Assembly: GCF_013337115.1 (NCBI RefSeq)
Contig: NZ_SGWE01000004.1
Coordinates: 1,560,001-1,624,000 of the forward strand
Source: Deinococcus sp. JMULE3
GTDB taxonomy: Bacteria; Deinococcota; Deinococci; Deinococcales; Deinococcaceae
Reading direction: 5' to 3'
DNA: 64,000 nucleotides
The notes under the pieces are model-generated. The model did not search any database, was not told where the DNA came from, and saw nothing but the letters and a program-made list of their open reading frames with translations. Made by a program: the position numbers and the translations under genes. Positions within the stretch are counted from its first letter, which is position 1, and each line of letters starts with the position of its first letter. This document shows positions 18,010 to 27,581 of this stretch, piece by piece.

Positions 18010-18705
18010 TCAGCCTGCCTGGGGCGGCTGGGTGCTGCTCCAGCCCTGCCGTTCGTGCCGCGCGAGGTGCTCGTGCAGCCGCAGGATGGCGGCGTTGCCG
18101 TGCGCGCCGCGGTCCTGGATGGCGCGGGCGGTGGCGGCGTCGAGGTACGCGAGGCGCAGCAGTTCGGTGCTGCTCAGGCCGTCGCGGGTGTGCTTCACGC
18201 CGCGTTCCCGGCGGATGGTGGCGCTGTCGGTGCCCAGGACGCTGCGGTTGCTGATGCTGCCCAGCTGCCCGTACACGTTCCCGGCGCCGCCGTGCCGCGC
18301 GACGGTGCTCATGAGTTCCCGGCGGGCGTGGGTGCTGTCCAGGCGCGCGGCCAGCCAGCGGCGCGCCTCGGGGTCCGGGTTGCGTTCGGCGATGCTCGCG
18401 GCGAGGCGCACGTCGCCCTGCAGCGCGCGGGCCAGCAGGTCCTGCGCCCGCTTACGCCAGCGGCGGGCCTGGGTGGTGTCCAGCGCGAAGCACAGCGTGG
18501 TGAACGCGGGGACGCTCAGGGCGTCTTCCGGTCCGGCACCGAAGTCGGCGGTGTCGGGGTTGAAGTCGTGGGCGGCGAGGGTGGCCGTGTGCGCGTCCTC
18601 GGGGACGCCCAGCTGCGTCAGGGCCGCCGCCGCGTGGAGGAGGCCGTCCGCGCTGACAGGCAGCCGCACGGTGCCGAAATCGAGGGTCAGGGGTACGTTC
18701 TTCAC
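18010..18705 (-). CDS. ddrC: DNA damage response protein DdrC
   Basis: 231 aa, the same length as D. radiodurans DdrC (DR0003) and, as far as I recall that protein, matching it closely along its length (start MKN.PLTL.FG.VRLPVSADGLLHA; then GDVRLAASIAERNPDPEARRW, YGQLGSISNRSVLG, RERGVKHTRDGLSS). DdrC is a Deinococcus-specific DNA-binding protein induced by radiation and desiccation; published work describes a winged-helix N-domain, an asymmetric dimer and DNA compaction. The gene starts with GTG; TATACT at 18712-18717 ends 6 nt before it, so the mRNA is leaderless, and a perfect RDRM lies 7 bp further upstream. Regulation by DdrO and the protease PprI/IrrE is therefore expected. Confidence 0.92.
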   Translation of the reverse strand: MKNVPLTLDFGTVRLPVSADGLLHAAAALTQLGVPEDAHTATLAAHDFNPDTADFGAGPEDALSVPAFTTLCFALDTTQARRWRKRAQDLLARALQGDVRLAASIAERNPDPEARRWLAARLDSTHARRELMSTVARHGGAGNVYGQLGSISNRSVLGTDSATIRRERGVKHTRDGLSSTELLRLAYLDAATARAIQDRGAHGNAAILRLHEHLARHERQGWSSTQPPQAG

Positions 18706-18711
18706 AAGAAA

Positions 18712-18717
18712 AGTATA
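18712..18717 (-). promoter_or_regulatory. -10 box of ddrC
   Basis: TATACT on the minus strand, 6 nt before the GTG start; implies transcription starting at the start codon. Confidence 0.75.
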
Positions 18718-18724
18718 GCACGAA

Positions 18725-18741
18725 TTATGCTTTCAGCATAA
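18725..18741. promoter_or_regulatory. RDRM: DdrO operator
   Basis: Perfect 17-bp palindrome ttatgct-ttc-agcataa (21 bp with flanking aa/tt), matching the radiation/desiccation response motif. It overlaps the spacer and -35 region of ddrC, where DdrO would block RNA polymerase until PprI cleaves it. It also lies 170 bp upstream of the divergent acs gene, probably too far to control it. Confidence 0.9.
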
Positions 18742-18743
18742 TT

Positions 18744-18855
18744 GGGTTGTGGGGTGCAGGTCGTGGGATGTGGGAACGGCAGATCCCCTGGGATGCCCAC
18801 TGCCACGGCGTTTTTCAATCTCTTCCTACAACCCACATCCCACCTCCCACAACCC
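18744..18855. repeat. Foldback repeat between ddrC and acs
   Basis: Arms gggttgtgg (18744-18752) and gtgggatgtggg (18763-18774) are found inverted at ccacaaccc (18847-18855) and cccacatcccac (18832-18843). The centre contains a smaller hairpin followed by ttttt (18811-18815). The structure looks like a decayed foldback element or a duplicated intergenic word. Confidence 0.6.
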
Positions 18856-18911
18856 CTATACACTGAGCGGAACACACAACCCGACGCCGCTCCCCCACGG
18901 AGGTTTCACCC

Positions 18912-20801
18912 ATGACGGATGCCCATCGCCCTGACCGCTGGTTCGCGCCCGAGTCCGTGCTGCGCCGCCTGCGGAGTGACCCGGATGCGGATATCGAGGC
19001 CGCGCGCCGCGCCCCGGACGCGTTCTGGCTGGCGCAGGCCCGGCAGTTCGAGTGGACGAAGGCGCCCACGACGGGCCTGACCTGGAACCGCCCGCACATG
19101 CAGTGGTTCGCGGACGGCGAGACGAACATCACCCTGAGTGCCCTGGACCGCCACGCGCGGGGCGAGGCGCGCACTCGCGCGGCGCTGATCTGGCTGTCGG
19201 AGACCGAGGAGGCGCAGGTCATCACGTACGGCATGCTGCACGAACGGGTCGAGCGGGCCGCCGCCGGGCTACGCGCGCTGGGCGTGAACGCGGGCGACCG
19301 CGTCGTGATCTACCTGCCCCTGACGCCCGAGGGCGTGATCGCCATGCTGGCCTGCGCGCGGCTGGGCGCGGTGCATTCGGTCGTGTACGCGGGCCTGGGT
19401 GTGGGCGCGCTGCGCGACCGCATCACGGACGCCGGGGCGCGCGTCGTCATCACGGCGGATGTCGGGTACCGGCGCGGGAAGCTCGTGGACCTGTACGCCA
19501 TCGCCTCCGAGGCCATCGCGGACCTGGGCGGCGTGGAGCACCTCGTGCTGTGGGAACGCATCAAGACGTACCAGCGCGAACACGACGCCCGCACCGTCCC
19601 CTGGGAGAGCCTCTTCGCGCACGGCCGCGCCGGGGCGGTGCCCGTGAACGCCGAGCATCCGCTGTACGTGCTGTACACGTCGGGCAGCACCGGGAAACCC
19701 AAGGGCGTCATCCACACGCACGGCGGGTACATGGTCGCCAGCACCTACCACCTCGGACAACTGTTCGATGTGCGCGCCGGGGACGTGTTCTTCTGCACCA
19801 GCGACATCGGCTGGATCGTCGGGCACAGCTACATCGTGTACGCGCCGCTGGCCGCCGGGGCGACCGTCCTCTTCCGCGAGGGCGCGCCGGACTTCCCGGA
19901 CCCCGGCGTGTTCTGGCGCGCCGTCGAACGCTACGGCGTGAACGTGCTGTTCACCGCGCCCACCGCGCTGCGCCTGTTCATGAAACTCGGCCCCGACGTG
20001 CTGAAGGGGCACGACCTGAGCAGCCTGCGCGTGATCGCCTGCGCGGGCGAGGCCCTGAACCCGGAGGCGTGGCGCTGGGCGCAGCAGCACCTCGCAGGCG
20101 GGCTGGAGGAGGGCGCGCACGCCGTCGTCATCGACCACTGGTGGCAGACGGAACTGGGCGCGCCGATCCTGGGCACCCACCCGCGCTGGCCCGCCCGGCC
20201 CGGCTTCGTGGGCCGCCCCCTGGCGGGCGTGGACGCCGACGTGGTCGACGAGCAGGGCCACAGCCTCCCGGACGGCGTGCAGGGGCACCTCGTGCTGCGC
20301 CGCCCCACGCCGGGCATGATGCGCGGCATTCACGGCAACCCCGAGAAGTACGCGCAGGTCTGGACGGAGAACCCCGCCGGGTACCTGTCCGGGGACCTCG
20401 CCGTGCGGGACGAACACGGGTACATCAGCATCCTGGGCCGCGCGGACGACGTGCTGAACGTCGCCGGGCACCGCATCGGCAGCGCCGACGTCGAGGACGC
20501 CCTGGTGTCCCACCCCGCCGTCGCGGAGGCCGCCGTGATCGGCATTCCCGACGACCTGAAGGGTGAGAGCATCGTCGCGCACGTCATCCTCAGAAAAGGT
20601 TTCGAGGATCAGGTGGGCCAGGGCCTGCGCGCCAGCATCAGCGAACACGTCCGGCGCGAACTCGGCCCCATCGCCACCCCCGGCGAGATCCGCGTCGTCA
20701 CGGCGCTCCCCAAGACCCGCAGCGGGAAGATCATGCGCCGCGTCCTGCGCGCCCAGGCCCTCGGGCAGGACCCCGGCGACCTCACCACCCTGGAAGGCTA
20801 G
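18912..20801 (+). CDS. acs: Acetyl-CoA synthetase (AMP-forming)
   Basis: Activates acetate with ATP and CoA through acetyl-AMP. The 629-aa protein has YTSGSTGKPKGVIHTHGG (phosphate loop), DIGWIVGHSYIVYAPL, DHWWQTELGAPI (acetate-pocket Trp region), YLSGDLAVRDEHGYISILGRADDVLNVAGHRIG, and PKTRSGKIMRR near residue 608, whose Lys is the usual acetylation switch. The start has a clear ribosome site, ggagg at 18899-18903, and a TATACA box at 18857-18862, so it has a leader unlike many neighbours. With ackA-pta nearby it gives two acetate routes. Propionate as substrate cannot be excluded. Confidence 0.88.
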   Translation: MTDAHRPDRWFAPESVLRRLRSDPDADIEAARRAPDAFWLAQARQFEWTKAPTTGLTWNRPHMQWFADGETNITLSALDRHARGEARTRAALIWLSETEEAQVITYGMLHERVERAAAGLRALGVNAGDRVVIYLPLTPEGVIAMLACARLGAVHSVVYAGLGVGALRDRITDAGARVVITADVGYRRGKLVDLYAIASEAIADLGGVEHLVLWERIKTYQREHDARTVPWESLFAHGRAGAVPVNAEHPLYVLYTSGSTGKPKGVIHTHGGYMVASTYHLGQLFDVRAGDVFFCTSDIGWIVGHSYIVYAPLAAGATVLFREGAPDFPDPGVFWRAVERYGVNVLFTAPTALRLFMKLGPDVLKGHDLSSLRVIACAGEALNPEAWRWAQQHLAGGLEEGAHAVVIDHWWQTELGAPILGTHPRWPARPGFVGRPLAGVDADVVDEQGHSLPDGVQGHLVLRRPTPGMMRGIHGNPEKYAQVWTENPAGYLSGDLAVRDEHGYISILGRADDVLNVAGHRIGSADVEDALVSHPAVAEAAVIGIPDDLKGESIVAHVILRKGFEDQVGQGLRASISEHVRRELGPIATPGEIRVVTALPKTRSGKIMRRVLRAQALGQDPGDLTTLEG

Positions 20802-20812
20802 GCGGGGACAGC

Positions 20813-20877
20813 AATAAAAAATCCGCCTCGTGGGCGGTGATGTCCAGAACCATAGCGCGGTATGCAGGGGCGGTCAA
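20813..20877 (-). promoter_or_regulatory. Promoter-terminator cassette A
   Basis: On the minus strand: TTGACC (20872-20877), 17-bp spacer, TATGGT (20849-20854), then a hairpin 20823-20827 with 20833-20837 followed by ATTTTTTATT (20813-20822). About 30 nt would be transcribed. It resembles cassette B at 21305-21369, including gcatac-cgcg in the spacer. Its hairpin also serves as terminator for the small membrane gene. No gene lies between promoter and terminator. Confidence 0.55.
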
Positions 20878-20909
20878 GGGTATCCACTCGAATCCGCCCC
20901 TGCCGCGGT

Positions 20910-21239
20910 TCAGGTGGTTGGGCCTTCGCGGCGCAGGATCTCCAGCCAGTTTCCGGCGACCAGCCACGGCAGGAACGCGACGAGCACCCCGACGATGTTC
21001 ACGATGGTGAGCAGAAACAGACTGGTGAGGTTGCGGGAATCGTAATTGAGCAGCGCGGGCGCGAACTGGATCAGCAGGAACGGCAGGACGCCGCCCAGCA
21101 CCACGGCTCCCAGGACGCCCTGCGCAGCCCGCCAGCCGGTGTCACGGCGCCCCAGCCACACGCCGTACGCGAAGATCAGGCCTGCCGCGAGAATGCCGCT
21201 GCTGACCGCCAGACTGCCCAGACTCAGGGTGGTGTTCAC
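20910..21239 (-). CDS. Small membrane protein of unknown function
   Basis: 109 aa with three hydrophobic segments: about 10-27 (VSSGILAAGLIFAYGVWLG), 38-60 and 72-95 (SLFLLTIVNIVGVLVAFLPWLVAG). Charged residues between segments 1 and 2 (RRDTGWR). Start is GTG at 21239; TAACGT at 21246-21251 (minus strand) lies 6 nt before it, suggesting a leaderless start. The gene is flanked by two near-identical promoter-terminator cassettes on its own strand. No family recognised. Confidence 0.6.
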   Translation of the reverse strand: MNTTLSLGSLAVSSGILAAGLIFAYGVWLGRRDTGWRAAQGVLGAVVLGGVLPFLLIQFAPALLNYDSRNLTSLFLLTIVNIVGVLVAFLPWLVAGNWLEILRREGPTT

Positions 21240-21304
21240 ACCTGCACGTTACGTGGCCCGGACTGCCCGGGTTGCCGCACCTGCGGCACGCTCAGGGGAT
21301 CAAA

Positions 21305-21369
21305 ACGAAAAATCCGCCCTTCTCGGACGGTGATAGAAACAGAATAACGCGGTATGCGGCGCGTGTCAA
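21305..21369 (-). promoter_or_regulatory. Promoter-terminator cassette B
   Basis: Minus strand: consensus-like TTGACA (21364-21369), exactly 17-bp spacer, TATTCT (21341-21346), then a hairpin 21314-21319 with 21325-21330 (one G-U pair) and ATTTTTCG. The predicted transcript is under 35 nt. Thirteen bases, GACACGCGCCGCA, are shared with the promoter of tRNA-Ala at 23964-23986, so this may be a stable-RNA promoter whose gene has been lost, or an attenuated promoter for the small membrane gene downstream. Confidence 0.6.
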
Positions 21370-21606
21370 CCCATGCGCATAGGCCCAAAAAGCGCGTGCA
21401 GCACGACCTCCGATCATCCGCCCACCAACGGTATGCAGTCCCGCCTCCCCTCTCCCGGCTGGAATCGTTCCCGCTGCACGGACGCATACATGCCCCCATG
21501 CGGTAGACTCGCCTGTCGCAGGCCCCCTCACCGTGAGGCGCAGGCCGTTTCGGCGGAACCCCCCAGACGCCCGGGGTGGAACCGACACCGTACAAGGAGC
21601 GTCACC

Positions 21607-21678
21607 ATGCACCCAGACTGCACTCCTCCGGCCCGAGCCTGCCGGCCGTGCCTCCGGACTTCCGTCCGGGCGCAATAA
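21607..21678 (+). CDS. Possible 23-aa leader peptide upstream of der
   Basis: ATG preceded by aaggag at 7-nt spacing encodes MHPDCTPPARACRPCLRTSV plus three residues, with Cys at 5, 12 and 15. A hairpin (ccggac-ttcc-gtccgg) covers its end. The der start is 45 bp downstream with its own ribosome site. TAGACT at 21504-21509 is a possible -10. It may be a translated leader or a chance frame; no homologue is known to me. Confidence 0.35.
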   Translation: MHPDCTPPARACRPCLRTSVRAQ

Positions 21679-21723
21679 CTCCCACTCGCTTCGCTCGTCG
21701 CCCAGACGGGCGCGGAGGACACT

Positions 21724-23046
<1,323 letters not shown>

Positions 23047-23054
23047 CCACAGAG

Positions 23055-23078
23055 CCCCCGCCCCGCGCGGGGGTTTTT
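23055..23078 (+). terminator. Intrinsic terminator of der
   Basis: 7-bp stem 23055-23061 with 23067-23073, then ttttt. It also overlaps the 3' end of the convergent regulator gene. Confidence 0.85.
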
Positions 23079-23761
23079 CATGACGCCGGGTTCAGGCCCA
23101 GGAAGGTGTTGAGGTTGCGGGACAGGGAGAGGGTTCCGGCGGGCTGCGCGGGGTCGGTGAAGGTCAGCACGGCCAGCGTGCAGGGGTCTCCCGTCCCGCT
23201 GTGGCCCTCGGCGGCAGCGCGGGTCAGGACGTCGCTCAGATCGCGGGCCAGCCGCGCGTAGCGTTCCGGCGTGAGGCGCAGCGTCAGGCGGTCCAGGTGG
23301 GCGGGGAAGGGCACGGGGATGGGGTCGGTCACGTCCTCAAGTGGCTTAGCAGGATGCTGCGCGTTCCCGAAGCCGACCACGTCCTCCTCACCGTCACGCA
23401 TGAACGCCCAGCAACGCTCGTACGCCGCCAGGAACCCGTCCGTGAGGTCACGCAGGTCACCCCGTCCGTTGCCGTCCGGGTCCTGCGGGGGCAGCAGGTC
23501 GCTGGCTACCCGGAAGGTGCGGGCGCGCAACTGGTAGTACACGCGTCCAGCCTCGCGCCGCTGTTCGAACAGCAGGCCCAGGCCCGCCAGACGCCGCGCG
23601 TGGTGATGCACGAGGTTCGCGGGCATGTCCGCGCGGGCCGCCACGTCGCTGGGCGAGGCGGGGCTCAGGAACAAACCCAGCAGGTGGGTGTCCTGCCGCA
23701 GGGCGCGGGCGGCGGGTTCGTCGGTGACACGCAGGCTTTCCAGCTGGGTGGGTTCGGGCAT
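23078..23761 (-). CDS. Winged-helix (ArsR-like) transcription regulator
   Basis: 227 aa. Residues about 14-90 form a winged-helix HTH: ALRQDTHLLGLFLSPASPSDVAARADMPANLVHHHARRLAGLGLLFEQRREAGRVYYQLRA (recognition helix NLVHHHARRL, wing around GRVYYQ). The C-terminal 130 residues contain conserved-looking helices and a WAFMRDGEEDVVGFGN segment, possibly a sensor; no obvious metal site. CATGCT ends 6 nt before the ATG, a weak leaderless box. Convergent with der. Target genes unknown. Confidence 0.7.
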   Translation of the reverse strand: MPEPTQLESLRVTDEPAARALRQDTHLLGLFLSPASPSDVAARADMPANLVHHHARRLAGLGLLFEQRREAGRVYYQLRARTFRVASDLLPPQDPDGNGRGDLRDLTDGFLAAYERCWAFMRDGEEDVVGFGNAQHPAKPLEDVTDPIPVPFPAHLDRLTLRLTPERYARLARDLSDVLTRAAAEGHSGTGDPCTLAVLTFTDPAQPAGTLSLSRNLNTFLGLNPAS

Positions 23762-23830
23762 GGGCGCAGCATGCCCCGAGAGGCTTTCAGTGCGCGACGG
23801 GCGGGGCTGAAACGGCGTTTGCAGGCATGG

Positions 23831-23853
23831 AAAAACCCCTCCGGGTGGAGGGG
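23831..23853 (-). terminator. Intrinsic terminator of tRNA-Ala
   Basis: 7-bp stem 23836-23842 with 23847-23853, followed on the minus strand by TTTTT. Confidence 0.85.
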
Positions 23854-23860
23854 TCTACTC

Positions 23861-23936
<76 letters not shown>

Positions 23937-23957
23937 TGAGTGACTCAGGGCTCAGGG

Positions 23958-23986
23958 AATGTATCACCCCGTGCGGCGCGTGTCCA
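23958..23986 (-). promoter_or_regulatory. Promoter of tRNA-Ala
   Basis: Minus strand TGGACA (23981-23986), 17-bp spacer, TACATT (23958-23963). The transcript would start about 15 nt before the tRNA. Its -35/spacer shares GACACGCGCCGCA with cassette B. Confidence 0.65.
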
Positions 23987-24046
23987 GTGGGGGCGTGTGT
24001 GGGGTCGGTCCTGCGCGGTGGGGGTCGTCCGCGCTACGCTGTGGGG

Positions 24047-25279
24047 ATGTCGGACGCACTGCTTACGCTGGAAATCGAGAAACTTGTAGCCGGGGGGCTG
24101 GGGCTGGCCCGGGACGAGTCCGGCGTGGTGCTGGTCCGGGGGGCGCTGCCGGGTGAGCAGGTCACGGCGCGGGTGCGCAGCGGAAAGGGCGTGCGCCAGG
24201 GCGTGACGGTGGAGGTGCTGCGCCGCAGCCCGGACCGCGTGGACGGCCCGGACCTGCCCACGGCGGATCTGGCGCACGCGAGCTACGAGGCGCAGCTGGG
24301 CTTCAAGCGGGCGTTCGTGGAGGAGGCCCTGAGCCGCATCGCGAAGGTGCGGCATGGGGTGGCGGCGACGGTGCCGAGCCCGCAGGCGTGGGGGTACCGG
24401 AACACCGCGCAGTACCTCGTGACGCCGCAGGGCTTGGCGTACCGCGAGCGGCGCGGCAGCGATCCGCTGGTGGTGCGCGTGGACCCGCTGGTGATGCCGC
24501 AGATTCAGGCGGTGCTGGACCGCATCGATCCCGAGCGGCTGGACCCGGCGACCGAGGTGGCGTTCCGCGCCAGTCGCCTGACGGGCGAGGTCGTGGCGGC
24601 CGTGATCGGGGCGGGGGAACCGAAGGCATTCCTGCGGGCCAGTGATCACCTGATGGAGGCCGGCGTGGTGGGCGTGAGTCTGGCGCAGCCGGCGGGTCGG
24701 CGCTTCAGTGCGGGCGTGCGACTCATCGCGGGTGAGGGTGAGATCACCGAGCAGTTCGGGGAGGTGCAGGTGCGGGTGTCCGCGACGGGCTTCGCGCAGG
24801 TGAACCCGGAGGCGGCGGGTCTCGCGTACCGACGGGCGACGCAGCTGGCCGGTGAGGGTGAGCACGCCGTGGACCTGTACGGCGGGGCGGGGGCGATCGG
24901 TCGTCACCTCGCGAAGCACTTCCGGCGGGTGACGGTGCTGGACTCGTCCGCGGAGGCGCTGGCGCGCGGGCGGCAGGACGTGGCGAACACCGGTGAGGGG
25001 AACGTGACGTTCCGCAACGGGGACGCGGCGCGCTTCAGTGAGCTGGGCACGGACGTGATCGTGGTGGACCCGCCGCGCGCGGGGCTGGAGGAGGCGGCGC
25101 GGGATCACATCCACGCGAGCACGGCGGACCGGCTGGTGTACGTGTCGTGCGACCCGGCGACGTGGGCGCGGGACGTCGGAGATCTGGTGCGGCGCGGCTG
25201 GAAGCTGGGCGAGGTGGTCCCGCATGACTTCTACCCGCAGACGAGTCACGTGGAGATCGTGAGTGTCCTGAACCGCTGA
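24047..25279 (+). CDS. TrmA/RumA-family RNA (uracil-5-) methyltransferase
   Basis: 410-aa SAM-dependent 5-methyluridine methyltransferase for rRNA or tRNA. An N-terminal TRAM-type barrel (about 1-60) is followed by the methyltransferase domain with [25 protein letters not shown] (SAM loop), [11 protein letters not shown] and the catalytic Cys368 in [12 protein letters not shown]. The four Cys that hold the 4Fe-4S cluster in RumA/RlmD are absent: the region before SYEAQLGFK has none. ATG 24047 is chosen over GTG 23987 because TACGCT ends exactly 6 nt before it. RNA target cannot be told. Confidence 0.85.
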   Translation: MSDALLTLEIEKLVAGGLGLARDESGVVLVRGALPGEQVTARVRSGKGVRQGVTVEVLRRSPDRVDGPDLPTADLAHASYEAQLGFKRAFVEEALSRIAKVRHGVAATVPSPQAWGYRNTAQYLVTPQGLAYRERRGSDPLVVRVDPLVMPQIQAVLDRIDPERLDPATEVAFRASRLTGEVVAAVIGAGEPKAFLRASDHLMEAGVVGVSLAQPAGRRFSAGVRLIAGEGEITEQFGEVQVRVSATGFAQVNPEAAGLAYRRATQLAGEGEHAVDLYGGAGAIGRHLAKHFRRVTVLDSSAEALARGRQDVANTGEGNVTFRNGDAARFSELGTDVIVVDPPRAGLEEAARDHIHASTADRLVYVSCDPATWARDVGDLVRRGWKLGEVVPHDFYPQTSHVEIVSVLNR

Positions 25280-25400
25280 CGCGGCCTCTCCTGTTCGCCC
25301 TGCCCGGCTGCTCCGGTGGCCTGGGCGGGGCGACCTTCATGAAGCCGTTCGTGAGTGGACTCTGATCTGGGCTTCCCCCGCAGGCGGTAGGCTGCCGCGC

Positions 25401-25826
25401 GTGAAGGTGTTTCCCCTGCTGCTGTGTTCCGTTCTGCTGTGCGGCTGTCAGGACCGCGAGGCCCGCGCGCAGAACGCGGCGCTCCAGGCGCGCGTGACGG
25501 AACTGGAGGCGCAGGTGAAGGCGCTGCAGGGCGAGCAGGAGACGGCCCTACCGGCGGACGCGCAGAGCGTCACGGTGCGCGCGGCGGGGCAGACCTGCGC
25601 GAACGCCCTGACCCGCACGCTGGAGGTCTTCCGGCAGGACAGTCTGGATGACCGCTACCCGTCGGCGGCGCAGACGCAACTTCCGGCGGAGTGCGTGGAC
25701 CTGCGGGTGAACTGGGTGGCGCGCAGCGAGCGGGCGTACACGTTCACGGTGACGGACGCCTCCGGGCGGGAACTGGCCCGTCAGAGCGGTGGGGCGACCC
25801 CTCCAGCCCCGGTCAGCGGGGGCTGA
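25401..25826 (+). CDS. Predicted lipoprotein
   Basis: 141 aa. MKVFPLLLCSVLLCGCQ gives a lipoprotein signal with the lipidated Cys at residue 16. A short coiled coil follows (about 22-48, NAALQARVTELEAQVKALQG), then a small domain with two Cys (CANALTRTLEVF and AECVDLRVNW) that may form a disulfide. GTG start; TAGGCT ends 7 nt before it. Its stop overlaps the convergent secreted-protein gene by 14 bp. Family not recognised. Confidence 0.65.
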   Translation: MKVFPLLLCSVLLCGCQDREARAQNAALQARVTELEAQVKALQGEQETALPADAQSVTVRAAGQTCANALTRTLEVFRQDSLDDRYPSAAQTQLPAECVDLRVNWVARSERAYTFTVTDASGRELARQSGGATPPAPVSGG

Positions 25827-26295
25827 AGGCGACCGGGTCGTTCCCGGTCTCCCCTTCCCGCAGGATCACGAAGGTACTCACGCGGGTGCCCGTGAAGCCG
25901 ATGATCAGTGCCCAGACGGTCGTCGGGTCGCGCTGGAAGGTGGCGCTGCGGACGTAGAAGGTCTCGCCGTCGCGGGTCAGGGTGCGTTCACCGATCTGCT
26001 CGCGCTGCGCGCCGAAGGTCTGCACGCCCGCCTCGCGGTACGCGCGGAAGTCCGCCAGGGTGCCCCACTGCGCGCGGACCTCAGGCGTGAAGGCCTGCCA
26101 CAGGGCGTCGAGTTTCACGGCGTAGAACTCTGCCAGCAGGGCGCGGCCACGGGTCAGGGCGGTCTGCTCGGCGGCGGCCTGCACGCTGGGTCCAGGCAGG
26201 CTCTGCGCGGGGGCCGGAGGCGCCACCAGCAGGCAGAAGCTCAGGCCGACTCCCCGGCCCACGGTACGGCACACGTCCCGGATGCTGGCGTTCAT
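25813..26295 (-). CDS. Secreted protein of unknown function
   Basis: 160 aa. N-terminal signal peptide (MNASIRDVCRTVGRGVGLSFCLLVAPPAPAQS, cleaved after APA). The mature part reads ALTRGRALLAEFYAVKLDALWQAF then TLTRDGETFYVRSATFQRDP, a helix-plus-sheet pattern as in small NTF2-like secreted domains (inference). ATG 26295 is preferred because TACGCT lies 5 nt before it; a start at 26325 would put the box inside the gene. Overlaps the lipoprotein gene tail-to-tail. Confidence 0.6.
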   Translation of the reverse strand: MNASIRDVCRTVGRGVGLSFCLLVAPPAPAQSLPGPSVQAAAEQTALTRGRALLAEFYAVKLDALWQAFTPEVRAQWGTLADFRAYREAGVQTFGAQREQIGERTLTRDGETFYVRSATFQRDPTTVWALIIGFTGTRVSTFVILREGETGNDPVAFSPR

Positions 26296-26329
26296 GCGCC
26301 AGCGTACGCCCGCCCCGTCGGGCACGCTG

Positions 26330-27151
26330 TCAGCGGGCGGACAGTTCCGGCAGCGTCTCGATCACGGCGGCCACACCGTCCTCGTCGTTGCTCAGCGTGA
26401 CCGTGTCGGCGGCGCGCAGGGCGTCGGGGTGGGCGTGGGCCATCGCGACCCCGCGCCCGGCCCAGGCGAGCATCTCGGCGTCGTTGGGCGCGTCCCCGAA
26501 CGCCAGCACCTCCTCCTGCTGGATGCCCAGGTGGGCGCACAGGTGCGCGAGGCCCCAGGCCTTACTGACGCCCGCCGCGAGGATCTCGATGAACGGCGCG
26601 CCGCTGTGCGTGACCGCCACGCCGGGATGGTCCAGCGCGCGAGCCTCGCGCAGCAACTCGTCGGGGCTGAGAGTGGGGTGCCGGACGATCAGTTTCAGGC
26701 TGGGCGCGGCCAGCACGTCCGCCAGGGGCAGGGCCTGCATCTCGTGCGGGTGCCGCTTGTGATCCTCGAAGTGCGCCAGTTCCGCGTACCCGGCCTGCGC
26801 GGCGAACACCTCGCCCCGCTCGCGGACCGACACGAACAGCAGCCCCCCGATCCGCTCGTTCAGGGCCGCCGTGACCGCCCACTGGGCCTCCACGTCCACG
26901 TGCGCCTCGAACAGCGTCTTCCCAGTCCCCAGGTGAATGCCGTGCGCGCCGTTCCCGCACAGCGCCCAGCCGGTGAAGCCCGCCTGCGCCGCGATCAACC
27001 CCAGACCACGCGGCTGCCGCGCCGTGACGGGCACCACCTCGATCCCCGCCGCGCGGGCGACGTCCAGCGCCGCGCGGGTGCGGGCCCTCACCTGCAGCCC
27101 CGAGTCCAGCAGCGTGCCGTCCAGGTCCGTGGCGATCAGGCGGGTCCTCAA
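26330..27151 (-). CDS. HAD-superfamily (Cof-type) phosphatase
   Basis: 273 aa. Motif [10 protein letters not shown] at residues 9-17, motif II TAR around 43, motif III Lys in [10 protein letters not shown], motif [12 protein letters not shown], plus the C2 cap domain between. Members dephosphorylate sugar phosphates, FMN or similar metabolites; the substrate is unknown. It starts with TTG overlapping the acpS stop by 4 nt, so it depends on translation of acpS. Confidence 0.85.
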   Translation of the reverse strand: MRTRLIATDLDGTLLDSGLQVRARTRAALDVARAAGIEVVPVTARQPRGLGLIAAQAGFTGWALCGNGAHGIHLGTGKTLFEAHVDVEAQWAVTAALNERIGGLLFVSVRERGEVFAAQAGYAELAHFEDHKRHPHEMQALPLADVLAAPSLKLIVRHPTLSPDELLREARALDHPGVAVTHSGAPFIEILAAGVSKAWGLAHLCAHLGIQQEEVLAFGDAPNDAEMLAWAGRGVAMAHAHPDALRAADTVTLSNDEDGVAAVIETLPELSAR

Positions 27152-27531
27152 CGGGCCTCCAGAATGACGACCGCCGAGGCGTGTTCCTTGGTGTGCGTCA
27201 GCGTCAGGTGCGCCACCCAGCCGCGTTCGGTCAGTTCAGCGGCGATGTCGGGCGTGAAGCCCAGCACGGGCGGCGCGAACGGAAAGGGGCCGCCGGGGGT
27301 GCGGTCGCGCTGCACCCACACGTCCCGCCAGCCGTGCGGGCGCGGCCAGACCTTCTGGAAGGCTTCCTTCGCGGCGAAGCGCGCGGCGAGGCTGGGGGCG
27401 GGGTCGGTCAGGCGGGCGCAGTACTCCAGTTCGGTGGGCGCGAAGAGCTTCTCGGCGCGTCTGCCTTCACGCTGCAGCATGCGCCGGATGCGGCTGATCT
27501 CGATCAGGTCATGCCCCACGGCGACGATCAT
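27148..27531 (-). CDS. acpS: Holo-[acyl-carrier-protein] synthase
   Basis: Transfers 4'-phosphopantetheine from CoA to acyl carrier protein. From ATG 27531 the protein is 127 aa, starting [15 protein letters not shown] with the Mg-binding Asp8, and has [15 protein letters not shown] with the catalytic Glu-Lys region, and [15 protein letters not shown] at the end. The ATG at 27543 is part of the -10 box TATGCT (27539-27544), which sits 7 nt before 27531, so 27531 is the likely leaderless start. Divergent from the MNT-HEPN gene. Confidence 0.9.
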   Translation of the reverse strand: MIVAVGHDLIEISRIRRMLQREGRRAEKLFAPTELEYCARLTDPAPSLAARFAAKEAFQKVWPRPHGWRDVWVQRDRTPGGPFPFAPPVLGFTPDIAAELTERGWVAHLTLTHTKEHASAVVILEAR

Positions 27532-27581
27532 GAGGGTCAGCATAGCGGCTCGCCCGCGCCGCGCGCCCTATCCTGGGGCGC

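Noticed and set aside
27532..27543. ATG 27543 as start of acpS
   Set aside because: That ATG is part of the TATGCT -10 box, and the family begins with MIVAVG(H)D at 27531.
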